From an uncultured Atopobiaceae bacterium (GTDB lineage Bacteria > Actinomycetota > Coriobacteriia > Coriobacteriales > Atopobiaceae): a DNA stretch of 64,000 bases. This document shows, piece after piece, positions 16,163 to 23,731 of this stretch. The position numbers and the translations under genes are program-made. Within the stretch, counting starts at the first letter, position 1. Each line of letters begins with the position of its first letter. The stretch covers positions 1 through 64,000 of the forward strand of contig CALUNW010000007.1 in NCBI GenBank assembly GCA_944322145.1, in the 5' to 3' direction. The notes beneath the pieces are model-generated. The model did not search any database. It saw nothing but the letters and a program-made list of their open reading frames with translations, and was not told the DNA's origin.

Positions 16163-16972
16163 ATGAGCTTCGAGATCTCCGGCCTCAGCTTCTCCTACGG
16201 CGACCAAGCGGTGCTCGAGGGCGTTGACCTCACCGTCGCCGACGACGAGCTCGCGTGCGTGCTCGGGCCCAACGGCGTGGGCAAGACGACGCTCTTCCGC
16301 TGCATCCTGGGTCTCGAGCGACCCCGCGCGGGGACCATCCTCGTGAACGGGCGGCCTCTCGACCAGCTCTCCGTTGCCGAGCGCGCCCGGGAGATGGCCT
16401 TCGTCCCGCAGAGCCACGCGCAGGTCTTTGACTACGAGGTGCTCGACGTGGTGCTCATGAGCGCGGCGTCGCGCCTGGGTCCGCTGCGCGCGCCCGCCGC
16501 GGCCGACCGCGCCCGTGCCGAGGAGGCGCTCGAGCGCGTGGGCGTGGCGCACCTCGCGCACCGGAGCTTCATGCAGGTCTCGGGCGGCGAGCGACAGCTC
16601 GTCCTCATTGCCCGCGCCATCGCGCAGGACGCGCGCTCGATCGTGATGGACGAGCCCACGAGCGCGCTCGACTTTGGCAACACGGCGCGCGTGATGGCGG
16701 TGGTACGCCGGCTCGCGAGCGAGGGGCTCTCGGTCATCGCGTCCACGCACGCGCCCGACCTGGCCTATCTCTACGCGGACACGGTGCTCGCGCTCGACGG
16801 CGGCCGCGTCCGCGCGTGCGGCTCGCCAGCGGACGTCATCACCGGGCCGCTCCTGAGCGAGCTTTACGGCCTGCCCGTGGAGGTCAGCTCGCTCTACGAC
16901 GACCGGGCGCGCGCCTGCGTGCCCGCCTGTGAATTGGGGACAGTCCCCGATTCACACAAAAGTTTTATGTGA
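16163..16972 (+). CDS. ABC transporter ATP-binding protein (FecE/MolC-like)
   Basis: A 269-residue ATPase with Walker A GPNGVGKTT near residue 37, Q-loop FVPQS near 80, signature VSGGERQ near 137, Walker B SIVMDEPTSALD near 155, and H-loop ASTHAPDL near 192. It powers the FecCD-type permease encoded just upstream. The last codons (CELGTVPDSHKSFM) are not family sequence: they are read from the palindromic repeat at 16928, and the stop TGA lies inside it. The repeat has therefore replaced or extended the original C-terminus. Confidence 0.9.
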   Translation: MSFEISGLSFSYGDQAVLEGVDLTVADDELACVLGPNGVGKTTLFRCILGLERPRAGTILVNGRPLDQLSVAERAREMAFVPQSHAQVFDYEVLDVVLMSAASRLGPLRAPAAADRARAEEALERVGVAHLAHRSFMQVSGGERQLVLIARAIAQDARSIVMDEPTSALDFGNTARVMAVVRRLASEGLSVIASTHAPDLAYLYADTVLALDGGRVRACGSPADVITGPLLSELYGLPVEVSSLYDDRARACVPACELGTVPDSHKSFM

Positions 16973-16996
16973 ATTGGGGACTGTCCCCAATTCACA
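16928..16996. repeat. AATTGGGGACAG palindrome pair, supplies the ATPase C-terminus
   Basis: Two 29-base units, 16928-16956 and 16968-16996, each run TGTGAATTGGGGAC..GTCCCC..TTCACA, with ACAAAAGTTTTA between them. Unit 1 has one half-site change (CCGATTCACA). It encodes the last 14 ATPase codons and ends 17 bases before the lipoprotein start. A nearly identical pair is at 22778. Confidence 0.92.
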
Positions 16997-17013
16997 GGCC
17001 GAAGGGAGAAGAA

Positions 17014-18099
17014 ATGAGGAGAAGAACGTTCTTGTCGGCAGTTGCGGCGCTTGCGGTGGCGGTGTCGCTCGGGGCGTGCGACGGTGCTCCGGCCGAGCAG
17101 CAGTCCGCTGCGGAGCAGGCAGCCACGCGCGTGGTCACGGACTCGCTCGGGCGCGAGGTGGAGATCCCGGCCGAGGTCGAGCGCATCGCGGCGTCCGGCC
17201 CCGTGGCCCAGCAGGTGCTGCTCACCGTGGCGCCCGAGAAGATGGTCGGCCTCTCCGGCGAGCTCACGGACGAGCAGCTCGCCTACCTCGGCGAGGACCT
17301 CGCCGGCCTGCCCGTCTTTGGCCAGATCTACGGCGGCAAGGGCGACTTCAACAAGGAGGCCGTCGCCGCGGCGGACCCGCAGCTGATCATCGACGTCGGC
17401 GAGGCCAAGGACTCGCTCGCCGAGGAGCTGGACACGCTGCAGGGCCAGATCGGCATCCCGTGCGTGCACATCGACTCCACGGACCTCCACAGCTACGCTG
17501 ACCTCTACGACCAGCTCGCGGAGATTCTGAACTCCGAGAAGGCCGCCGAGCTCGCGGACTACTGCCGCAATGCCGTGGAGGAGGTCGAGACCGTCGTGGC
17601 GGAGGTGCCCGAGGACGAGCGCCCGCGCGCGGCGTATCTGCTCGGCGACACGGGCACCAACGCGATGGCGCGCGGCGGCTTCCAGTCCGGCATCATCGAC
17701 CTCTGCTCCGAGAACGTCGTGGTGGTGGACGACCCGTCCTCCAGCGGCAAGGGCAACGAGATTGGCCTCGAGCAGATCGCGCTCTGGGACCCCGAGCTCA
17801 TAGTCTTCGTGGGCGACTCGATCTATGACACCGTGGGAGACGAGCCGGCCTGGGCCGAGCTCAGCGCCATCAAGTCCGGCAACTACTTCCGCGCGCCGAG
17901 CGTGCCGTACAACTGGATCTCCATGCCGGCCTCGGTGAACCAGATCATCGGCCTGCAGTGGTACGCGCGCCTGTGCTACCCGAGCTGCTTCGACGATGAC
18001 CTGCGCGACGTGGTGGGGGAGTACTATCAGCTCTTCTACGGCCACGACCTCACGGACGAGGAGTATGACGCGCTGATGCGCGGTGCTGTGCGGGAGTAG
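17014..18099 (+). CDS. ABC transporter substrate-binding lipoprotein (FecB/MolA-like)
   Basis: A 361-residue secreted lipoprotein. Its signal peptide MRRRTFLSAVAALAVAVSLG ends at a lipobox cysteine (Cys22). The mature part has the helical-backbone type III binding-protein look: VVTDSLGREVEIPAEVERI, AASGPVAQQVLL, and QLIIDVGEAKDS. The sequence class includes haem, siderophore, cobalamin and, for MolA, molybdate/tungstate binders; the operon favours an oxyanion. ATG 17014 follows GAAGGGAGAAGAA. No second transporter operon is nearby. Confidence 0.88.
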   Translation: MRRRTFLSAVAALAVAVSLGACDGAPAEQQSAAEQAATRVVTDSLGREVEIPAEVERIAASGPVAQQVLLTVAPEKMVGLSGELTDEQLAYLGEDLAGLPVFGQIYGGKGDFNKEAVAAADPQLIIDVGEAKDSLAEELDTLQGQIGIPCVHIDSTDLHSYADLYDQLAEILNSEKAAELADYCRNAVEEVETVVAEVPEDERPRAAYLLGDTGTNAMARGGFQSGIIDLCSENVVVVDDPSSSGKGNEIGLEQIALWDPELIVFVGDSIYDTVGDEPAWAELSAIKSGNYFRAPSVPYNWISMPASVNQIIGLQWYARLCYPSCFDDDLRDVVGEYYQLFYGHDLTDEEYDALMRGAVRE

Positions 18100-18108
18100 T
18101 GCCGGCGG

Positions 18109-18669
18109 CTAGGAGCGGGCGAGAAGGACCTCGCGCAGGCGGGACGCGCCGGCCTCGTCCGGGCGTACGAGCTCGACGGCGGCCCATGCGGGGCGCAGGC
18201 GTGCGGCGGCCTCCTCTGCCAGCGCGGAGCGCACGACCACGAGCGCGTGCGGCCAGGCGGGCGCGGGGCCGGCGTCCAGCAGCGCGAGCGCCTCGGTAAG
18301 GCCGCCGCCGCGCCTGAGCTCGAGCGGACCGATCTCGTCTACGGCGAGCAGCCCGGGGCGCGCGTCCTTCTCGCCCGCCGTCGTGGCCAGCCCTGCGAGG
18401 TGCGCGTTCACGCGTGCGAGCGCCGCCGCATCAAAGTCCCAACCACACCTGTCAATTGGGGACTGTCCCCGATTGACAGGCGTGGCGAGAAGGACGCGCT
18501 CGCGCGAGGGCAGCAGCTCGTTCTCTATCCCGACCTTCTCGCCGCCGCGCCAGACGCCCGGCGCGAGCACGCCGCGCACGGGCACGCCCGCCGCATCGAG
18601 CTCGGCCGTGCGCGCCCGCAGCCACGTGGTCTTGCCCGTCCGGACGTCCCCGGTGAGAATGAACAGCAT
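18109..18669 (-). CDS. THEP1-like nucleoside-triphosphatase with a repeat-encoded insertion
   Basis: A 186-residue P-loop protein with FILTGDVRTGKTTWL at the N-terminus and Walker B LLAVDEIGPLEL near residue 110, typical of the THEP1/NTPase_1 family. It converges on the lipoprotein gene. Residues about 63-74 (TPVNRGQSPIDR) are read from a GGGGACTG palindrome (18449-18480), and GEKD near 99 comes from an oligomer copy, so the protein has absorbed two repeated sequences in frame. The function is uncertain; family members occur beside molybdopterin and metal-transport genes. Confidence 0.75.
   Translation of the reverse strand: MLFILTGDVRTGKTTWLRARTAELDAAGVPVRGVLAPGVWRGGEKVGIENELLPSRERVLLATPVNRGQSPIDRCGWDFDAAALARVNAHLAGLATTAGEKDARPGLLAVDEIGPLELRRGGGLTEALALLDAGPAPAWPHALVVVRSALAEEAAARLRPAWAAVELVRPDEAGASRLREVLLARS
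18449..18480. repeat. AATTGGGGACTG palindrome inside the NTPase gene
   Basis: CCTGTCAATTGGGGAC and GTCCCCGATTGACAGG form a 32-base palindrome with one mismatch. It lies in the reading frame of the NTPase gene and adds about 11 residues between the Walker A and Walker B regions. Confidence 0.9.
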
Positions 18670-18718
18670 GTTGCCTCCCGACCGCCCAAGCCGCGACTAA
18701 CCCAACCTGGAGGAAATG

Positions 18719-19561
18719 ATGACAGATGCGTGGTCACTCTACGACCGGATGATCGCCCAGGTGCCCGTGGGCGCGCTCGTGCGGGGCGTGGTCATGGGCG
18801 CGCACCACTGCCTTGTCGAGGCCGAGTGCGGGACGGGCGTGGCGGCGCTCCATCGCGGCGGCGCGCGCCTGCGCTTGGAGCGCTCTTGGGCGGGGCGTCC
18901 CCTGCGGGAGCTTGCCTCCTGCGCGAAGTCGTGGGACTTCGAGGTGGCGTCGGTGGGCGTCGCGGCGCTCAACGCCTGGCACAACCAGCCCGAGCGGCTG
19001 GGCGCGCTGGGCCTGGTCGCGGACGCGGAGAGCGTGGACCCGTTCGTGTTCCTGGCTCCGGTGGCCGCGCGCATGGCGGCCGAGAAGAACGACGGATCGC
19101 GTCCCCGCGCCGTGGTGATCGGCCACTTCCCGCACCTCGCGGCCATCGCGGGGCACGCGGACGTCGCCGTGCTGGAGCGCTCCCCGCGCGCGGACACGGA
19201 CCTGCCGGACACCGCCTGCGAGTACCTGCTGCCGGGCGCGGACCTCGTCGTCATGACGGGCATGACGCTCGCCAACAAGTCCATGCCGCGCCTGCTCGAG
19301 CTCGCGCGCGACGCGCTCACCTGCGTGGTGGGCCCGTCGGCCACGATCTGCTCGGCGGCCCAGGAGGCGGGCGCGGACCTCGTCGCCGGAAGCGTGGTCG
19401 CGGACGCGGCGCTCGCCCGCGAGGTCGTGGCCTGCGGCGCGCCGCTTCACGGCTCCGGCGCCCTCGAGCACGTGCTCGTGGCGACGCCCCGCGGCCGCGC
19501 GGCGCTCTTCTCCGGCAGACTCGGCCAGGCAGGTTTCCGGGCGAAGGGGGAGCGCGCATGA
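18719..19561 (+). CDS. DUF4213/DUF364 family protein
   Basis: A 280-residue protein resembling the DUF364 (putative heavy-metal chelation) family with its DUF4213 N-terminus. Visible blocks are SVGVAALNAWHNQPERLG near residue 78, VVIGHFPHL near 135, LPGADLVVMTGMTLANKSM near 170, and VGPSATICS near 205. It is commonly found with FecCD-type importers and molybdenum enzyme genes. Two adjacent ATGs compete; 18719 has the better 5-base distance from GGAGG, while 18716 is only two bases away. Its stop overlaps the next start. Confidence 0.82.
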   Translation: MTDAWSLYDRMIAQVPVGALVRGVVMGAHHCLVEAECGTGVAALHRGGARLRLERSWAGRPLRELASCAKSWDFEVASVGVAALNAWHNQPERLGALGLVADAESVDPFVFLAPVAARMAAEKNDGSRPRAVVIGHFPHLAAIAGHADVAVLERSPRADTDLPDTACEYLLPGADLVVMTGMTLANKSMPRLLELARDALTCVVGPSATICSAAQEAGADLVAGSVVADAALAREVVACGAPLHGSGALEHVLVATPRGRAALFSGRLGQAGFRAKGERA

Positions 19562-20343
19562 TTCGCGCGGCATTCTTCGACATCGACGGCACGCTCGTGA
19601 GCATGCGCACGCACGAGATCCCCGCCTCGGCGGTGCGGGCGCTCGAGGCGCTGCACCGCCGTGGCGTCCTGCTCTTCATCGCGACCGGCCGCGCGTCCTC
19701 CGAGATCCCGACGTCGGTGCGCGCGCTCGACGCCCGTCTGCCCTTCGACGGCTTTCTCACCTTCAACGGCCAGTACTGCTACGACGCGGCGGGCGTGGTC
19801 TACCGCGACTGCCCGATCGACCCGGAGGACGTGCGGCGCATCGTGGAGCTCGCGGAGCGCGGCGTCCTCGACGTCGCCGTGATGCAGCGCTCGGGGCAGT
19901 TCGTGAGCGGCCACTCGCCGCGCGTCGTGGAGTCCGAGCGCAACGTGGACAGCCTGATGCCCGAGAAGGACCTGCGCCTCGCGCTTGCGGAGCCCACCTA
20001 CCAGTTCTGCGCCTACGTGGACCCCGAGGACACGCATCTCTTCATGGACGTGTGCGAGCACGTGGAGCATACGCGCTGGTGCGACCTCTTCTGCGACGTC
20101 ATCCCCGCGGGCGGCGGCAAGCCGGCCGGCATCGCGGCCACGCTCGAGCGCTGGGGCCTGGCGCCGGAGGAGTGCGTGGCCTTCGGCGACGGCGGCAACG
20201 ACGTGCCGATGTTTGGCTGCGTGGGGACGAGCGTGGCGATGGGAAACGCCAGCGACGACGTCAAGGGCGCCGCGACGATGGTGGCGCCGGACATCGACGA
20301 CGACGGCCTGCTTGCCGCCTGCCGGGAGCTGGGGCTCGCGTAG
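19558..20343 (+). CDS. HAD superfamily Cof-type phosphatase
   Basis: A 261-residue HAD hydrolase with a C2 cap. The nucleophile motif FFDIDGTLVS is near residue 7, motif II ATGR near 43, the lysine region GGGKPAG near 187, and GDGGNDVPMF near 210. These enzymes dephosphorylate sugar phosphates or cofactors. ATG 19558 overlaps the DUF364 stop, so it belongs to the same transcript. Confidence 0.9.
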   Translation: MIRAAFFDIDGTLVSMRTHEIPASAVRALEALHRRGVLLFIATGRASSEIPTSVRALDARLPFDGFLTFNGQYCYDAAGVVYRDCPIDPEDVRRIVELAERGVLDVAVMQRSGQFVSGHSPRVVESERNVDSLMPEKDLRLALAEPTYQFCAYVDPEDTHLFMDVCEHVEHTRWCDLFCDVIPAGGGKPAGIAATLERWGLAPEECVAFGDGGNDVPMFGCVGTSVAMGNASDDVKGAATMVAPDIDDDGLLAACRELGLA

Positions 20344-20373
20344 GCGCGTTCTTCTCGTCTGGCGACTGGGCGC

Positions 20374-20724
20374 CTAGCCCCGCAGGACCTTCTCCAGCGC
20401 CTTTCCTCGGGCGAGCTCGTCGACGAGCTTGTCCAGGTAGCGGGCGTCGCGCTCCACCGGGTCCTCGATGGCGGTCACGTCAACGCCGCAGACCTTGCCG
20501 GTGATGAGCGCACGATTGGGGTTCATTGCCGGAGCCTCGTCAAAGAGCTCCTGGTAGGTGATGCCGCGCTCGAGCTGCCGGGCGAGGCCCGCCTCGTCGT
20601 AGCCGGTGAGCCAGCAGCATGCGGCGTCGACCTCCGCGCGCGTGCGCCCCTTGCGCTCGGCCTTCTGCACCAGCAGGGGATAGACCTGCGAGAACGACAT
20701 CTCCGCGATCGACTTGCGCGCCAT
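20374..20724 (-). CDS. DUF2200 family protein
   Basis: A 116-residue protein with MSFSQVYPLLVQKAERKGRT near the start and WLTGYDEAGLARQLERGITY in the middle, followed by NPNRALITGKVCGV. This matches the DUF2200 family, small cytoplasmic proteins without known function. The frame starts cleanly at ATG 20724. It converges with the phosphatase gene. Confidence 0.8.
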   Translation of the reverse strand: MARKSIAEMSFSQVYPLLVQKAERKGRTRAEVDAACCWLTGYDEAGLARQLERGITYQELFDEAPAMNPNRALITGKVCGVDVTAIEDPVERDARYLDKLVDELARGKALEKVLRG

Positions 20725-20751
20725 GGGGCCTCCTTCGAACGTCTCGTTAGC

Positions 20752-20883
20752 TTACCCCTGCTCGGGGTCGTGGTGCGCGAGCTGGACGAGGGCCAGGCAC
20801 GCGACGCCGATGCCGAGAAGACCGAGCGCGTTTCTCGGCTCCACCTCGTCCATGATGGTGAGCGCGGTCACGCCCACGCCCAT
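20752..20883 (-). CDS. Small membrane protein, start uncertain
   Basis: From ATG 20883 the frame gives 43 residues, MGVGVTALTIMDEV..., with a second hydrophobic stretch LGLLGIGVACLALVQLA. The frame stays open upstream, and a further hydrophobic run (ALVELVLKAVALA) just before this ATG suggests the real protein is longer. The long hairpin at 21061 may have separated it from its original start. No family was recognised. Confidence 0.35.
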   Translation of the reverse strand: MGVGVTALTIMDEVEPRNALGLLGIGVACLALVQLAHHDPEQG

Positions 20884-21060
20884 GGCGAGCGCGACCGCCT
20901 TGAGGACGAGCTCTACGAGCGCGGGCGCCTTGGGCCCCGCCGGCTCCTCCTGCGCCGCCGCCCCGCGCTCAACCGACCGCCGGCTGAGTTGGCTCGACCG
21001 TTGGTAGAGTCCCAGTTTACGGCAGGTGAGCCGGGGATTGTCCGGCGCGGGGCAGAATCG

Positions 21061-21132
21061 CGCCGAGTAAGAGTTTCTTGCGAGAAGTGCCCCAGAATCT
21101 GCCACTCTTTTGCAGGAAACTCTTACTCGGCG
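21061..21132. repeat. Long hairpin upstream of the DUF188 gene
   Basis: Arms CGCCGAGTAAGAGTTTC (21061-21077) and GAAACTCTTACTCGGCG (21116-21132) are perfect complements. AGTG and CACT lie in the loop near CCCAGAATCTGC. The end is 51 bases before the DUF188 start, so it may act in its leader. Confidence 0.8.
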
Positions 21133-21183
21133 CGGCGGCGCCTCCGGCGCTACAATCTCCGCAGTTTGCTGCAAAGGAGCCCC

Positions 21184-21693
21184 ATGTCCCGCAATCGCAC
21201 CCTCTACATCGACGCCGACGCGTGCCCAGTGACGCGCGAGGCGCTCGCCTGCGCCCGGCGGGCGCGCGTGCCCGTCGTGATCGTGGGCAACACCACGCAG
21301 AACCTCGGGCGTCACATCCGGCGCGACGACCCGCGCGACGAGGAGCGCGCTCGTGGCCGTGACACCACGCACGGCGGCTTCTGGGTGGATGTGCTTGACG
21401 TTTCGATCGGCGCGGACAGCGCGGACTTTGCGATCGTGGAGCGCCTGCAGCCGGACGACGTGGTGGTCACGCAGGACATCGGCCTCGCGAGCATGGTGCT
21501 GGGCCGCGGGGCGGCGGCGATCGGCGTGCGCGGGCGCGTCTACACCAGGGCCACGATCGACATGGACCTCTTCATCCGGCACGAGGAGAAGAAGGTGCGC
21601 CGCGCCGGCGGCCGCGCGCGCGGGCCCGCGGCGTTCACGGACGACGACCGCGAGCGCTTTACCCGCAACCTCGCCGATCTTCTCGCCAGGTGA
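21184..21693 (+). CDS. UPF0178/DUF188 (YaiI/YqxD) family protein
   Basis: A 169-residue protein with LYIDADACPVTREAL at the start, DVVVTQDIGLASMVLGRGAA near 90, and FTDDDRERF near the end, the three family blocks. It has a PIN-like nuclease fold, but the cellular role is unknown. ATG 21184 follows AAAGGAG. The stop TGA (21691-21693) lies in a palindrome shared with selD. Confidence 0.92.
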   Translation: MSRNRTLYIDADACPVTREALACARRARVPVVIVGNTTQNLGRHIRRDDPRDEERARGRDTTHGGFWVDVLDVSIGADSADFAIVERLQPDDVVVTQDIGLASMVLGRGAAAIGVRGRVYTRATIDMDLFIRHEEKKVRRAGGRARGPAAFTDDDRERFTRNLADLLAR

Positions 21694-21721
21694 TGAAAAG
21701 GGACTGTCCCTTTTCATCACC
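21689..21721. repeat. Palindrome providing both stop codons of convergent genes
   Basis: A perfect 33-base palindrome with arms GGTGATGAAAAGGGAC and GTCCCTTTTCATCACC. TGA on the top strand ends the DUF188 gene and TGA on the bottom strand ends selD. It probably also acts as a two-way terminator. It is closely related to the 26145 unit, with paired base changes (GGGACTGTCCC here, GGGGACAGTCCCC there). Confidence 0.92.
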
Positions 21722-22766
21722 TGCCTACGACGACGCTCTTCTCGCCGCGCGGGACGGCGCGGCCGATGACGGCAGCGGGGAGTCCCTCGGCGCGCAGGGC
21801 GTCGGTCAGGCGCTCCGCGTCCTTCTCGCCCAGCGCCAGGAGCAGGCCGCCTGAGGTCTGCGGGTCAAAGAGCACGTCGGTGAGGTCGAGCGGCAGCGTG
21901 GCGTCGAGCGCCACGCGCGGGCCGAAGAAGTCCCGGTTGCGGTAGGCGCCCGCGGGGATGAGGCCCATCGCGGCCATCTCGCGTGCGCGCGCCATGAGCG
22001 GCACGGCGGCGGCGTCGATCTGAAGCGTGACGCCCGAGGCCTCCGCCATCTCGCAGGCGTGTCCCATGAGCGAGAAGCCCGTGACGTCGGTGGCCGCGTG
22101 CGGCCAAGAGCCCAGCTCGCGTGCCATGCGGATGGGCGCCTCGTTGAGCGTGGTCATGGAGTCGGTGGCCACGCGCACGCCGGCGTCGTCGAGGAGGCCG
22201 CCCTTGTGCGCCGTGGTGAGGATGCCCGTGCCGAGCGCCTTGGTGAGCACGAGCGCGTCGCCCGCGCGGGCGCCGCCGTTTTCCAGCCGCTCGTCCAGCT
22301 GCACGAAGCCCGTCACCGCGAGGCCGTACTTGGGCTCGTGGTCGTTGATCGAGTGGCCGCCCGCCACGACGCACCCGGCGCGGCGGCACGCGTCGGCGCC
22401 GCCGGCGAGAATCTGGCCCGCCACCTCGATGCCCAGGCAGTTGGGGAAGCACAGGAGGTTGAGCGCGAGCGTGGGCCGGCCGCCCATGGCGTAGACGTCG
22501 GAGAGCGCGTTGGTGGCAGCGACCTGGCCAAAGAGGAACGGGTCGTCCACCATCGGCGGGAAGAAGTCCGTCGTCGCGATGAGGCCGCGGCCGTCGCCGA
22601 GATCCCACACGCAGGCGTCGTCGGAGGCGTCGAAGCCCACTACGAGCTCCGGAGCGTCCAGGCGCGGCAGGCCGGACAGCACGCCCGCGAGCTCGCCCGG
22701 CGCGATCTTGGCCGCGCAGCCCGCCGCCTCCACGAGCTCCGTGAGGCGCACCCCGGTCATGTCCAT
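21717..22766 (-). CDS. selD: Selenophosphate synthase
   Basis: A 349-residue SelD. Cys17 and Lys20 in AAGCAAKIAP correspond to the catalytic residues of E. coli SelD, so this is the cysteine form rather than the selenocysteine form. Other motifs are VVGFDASDDACVW, TTDFFPPMVDDP, NALSDVYAMGG and the glycine-rich GGHSINDHEPKYG. It makes selenophosphate from selenide and ATP. No selA or selB is in view, so the selenium may serve labile cofactors in molybdenum hydroxylases. ATG 22766 follows GGGAGCGAGC. Confidence 0.95.
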   Translation of the reverse strand: MDMTGVRLTELVEAAGCAAKIAPGELAGVLSGLPRLDAPELVVGFDASDDACVWDLGDGRGLIATTDFFPPMVDDPFLFGQVAATNALSDVYAMGGRPTLALNLLCFPNCLGIEVAGQILAGGADACRRAGCVVAGGHSINDHEPKYGLAVTGFVQLDERLENGGARAGDALVLTKALGTGILTTAHKGGLLDDAGVRVATDSMTTLNEAPIRMARELGSWPHAATDVTGFSLMGHACEMAEASGVTLQIDAAAVPLMARAREMAAMGLIPAGAYRNRDFFGPRVALDATLPLDLTDVLFDPQTSGGLLLALGEKDAERLTDALRAEGLPAAVIGRAVPRGEKSVVVGR

Positions 22767-22777
22767 GCTCGCTCCCG

Positions 22778-22850
22778 TCTGTCAGTTGGGGACAGTCCCC
22801 AATTCACATAAAAGTTTTCTGTTAATTGGGGACTGTCCCCAAATGACAGA
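22778..22850. repeat. AATTGGGGACAG palindrome pair upstream of selD
   Basis: Two units, 22778-22807 and about 22818-22850, lie around CATAAAAGTTTT. Outer ends TCTGTCA and TGACAGA are complementary. It closely matches the pair at 16928. Position suggests it is in the selD leader. Confidence 0.9.
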
Positions 22851-22878
22851 CGCCCCCGGGACCGAGGTCTCGGGGGCG
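22851..22878 (-). terminator. GC-rich hairpin between selD and the DUF1508 gene
   Basis: CGCCCCCG and CGGGGGCG flank GGACCGAGGTCT. It lies 30 bases beyond the DUF1508 stop on the bottom strand and probably ends that transcript. Confidence 0.55.
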
Positions 22879-22907
22879 TGCCGAGTCAACGTTCCTTGTG
22901 CCAGCCG

Positions 22908-23279
22908 CTAGTTCTCGTCGGCGGCGAGGGAGGAGTCGCATTCCGCGCGCGTGCGCTCGATGCGCCTGAGCAGGGACTCCTTGAGCTCATAGGTGTGCGA
23001 GCGCGCGATGTCGCCGGCCTCGTGCGTGATGAAGCGGAAGAAGAAGTGGCCGTCAAAGTCCTCGTAGATGCGGAACTTGGGCGTAGGCTCGCGATCGAAG
23101 GCGTCGATCGTGCTGTCCTCGATCTCCGCGTTGGCCGCGGAGTTGCGCACGCACTCGATGCCATGCAGGCACTCGTCCTTGGACGGGAAGATGATCGACG
23201 ACATGAGGATGTGCCCGTTGGACGCGCACAGATTGAAGCAGTAGCGGCCCTCGTTCTCAACTACGACGTACTGTCCCAT
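22908..23279 (-). CDS. DUF1508 (YegP-like) domain protein
   Basis: A 123-residue protein. Residues about 10-50 (GRYCFNLCASNGHILMSSII, then PSKDECLHGIECVRNSA) match a DUF1508 repeat; a second, weaker one follows (FRIYEDFDGHFFFRFITHEA). These small proteins form beta-rich dimers of unknown role. ATG 23279 follows AGGTGGTG; the frame also starts at 23291. Confidence 0.8.
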   Translation of the reverse strand: MGQYVVVENEGRYCFNLCASNGHILMSSIIFPSKDECLHGIECVRNSAANAEIEDSTIDAFDREPTPKFRIYEDFDGHFFFRFITHEAGDIARSHTYELKESLLRRIERTRAECDSSLAADEN

Positions 23280-23487
23280 GCAAATCACCACCTAGATCTC
23301 TTACCTACCGATTACAAAATCGTAGTCCGCCGCGACGCGACCGGGCGCGTGAACTATGCGGGCGGTTGGATTTTGTCGGGGAGGAAGTTAGCGCCGGGCG
23401 AGAAGTGCGTGTGCCCCGTGCGACGACATCATATGGGAGCGATTACGCACCTACGCTTGGGCTGAGACAAAATGGGGTATGATGTTT

Positions 23488-23592
23488 TTACATCCCCCGA
23501 ACAGACGGGTTGGCGTGGTCGGGGGACGCGCCAACCCACCAGACGGATATGGCCCCGGTCGCAGCGCTGCGACCGGGGCCTCGTCGTTTTCT
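23488..23592 (+). ncRNA. Candidate structured small RNA with pseudoknot and terminator
   Basis: After a TATGAT box (23478-23483) the sequence can fold into a hairpin, GGGTTGGCG/CGCCAACCC (about 23509-23539). Its loop holds TCGGGGGA, an exact complement of TCCCCCGA just upstream (23492-23499). A strong GC hairpin (GGCCCCGGTCGCAG/CTGCGACCGGGGCC, 23551-23580) followed by TCGTCGTTTT ends the unit. No open frame covers it and both flanking genes run the other way. The roughly 100-base length, promoter, pseudoknot and terminator suggest an independent RNA. It matches no RNA family I recognise. Confidence 0.6.
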
Positions 23593-23659
23593 GACGGGAC
23601 GCTTCAGTGCGCGCTCGTAGGCGAGAAGAACCTCTTAAGCGCACCCAAATAACGGGAAA

Positions 23660-23699
23660 GCGCGTTCAGTGCGCCCGCGGGGGAGTGCACTGAACGCGC
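23660..23699. repeat. Hairpin downstream of iorB
   Basis: GCGCGTTCAGTGC (23660-23672) and GCACTGAACGCGC (23687-23699) pair around GCCCGCGGGGGAGT. TTCAGTGCGC also appears at 23612. It probably ends the bottom-strand ior operon. Confidence 0.65.
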
Positions 23700-23731
23700 G
23701 GTCAGGTTGGTGTGCGGCCGTGCGGACGAGG

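Noticed and set aside
21717-22766. SelD as a selenocysteine protein with in-frame TGA
   Set aside because: Position 17 is a normal cysteine codon and there is no internal TGA.
23488-23592. SRP RNA, 6S RNA or tRNA at this site
   Set aside because: No conserved SRP tetraloop region, no 6S-type central bubble, no tRNA arms or CCA end.
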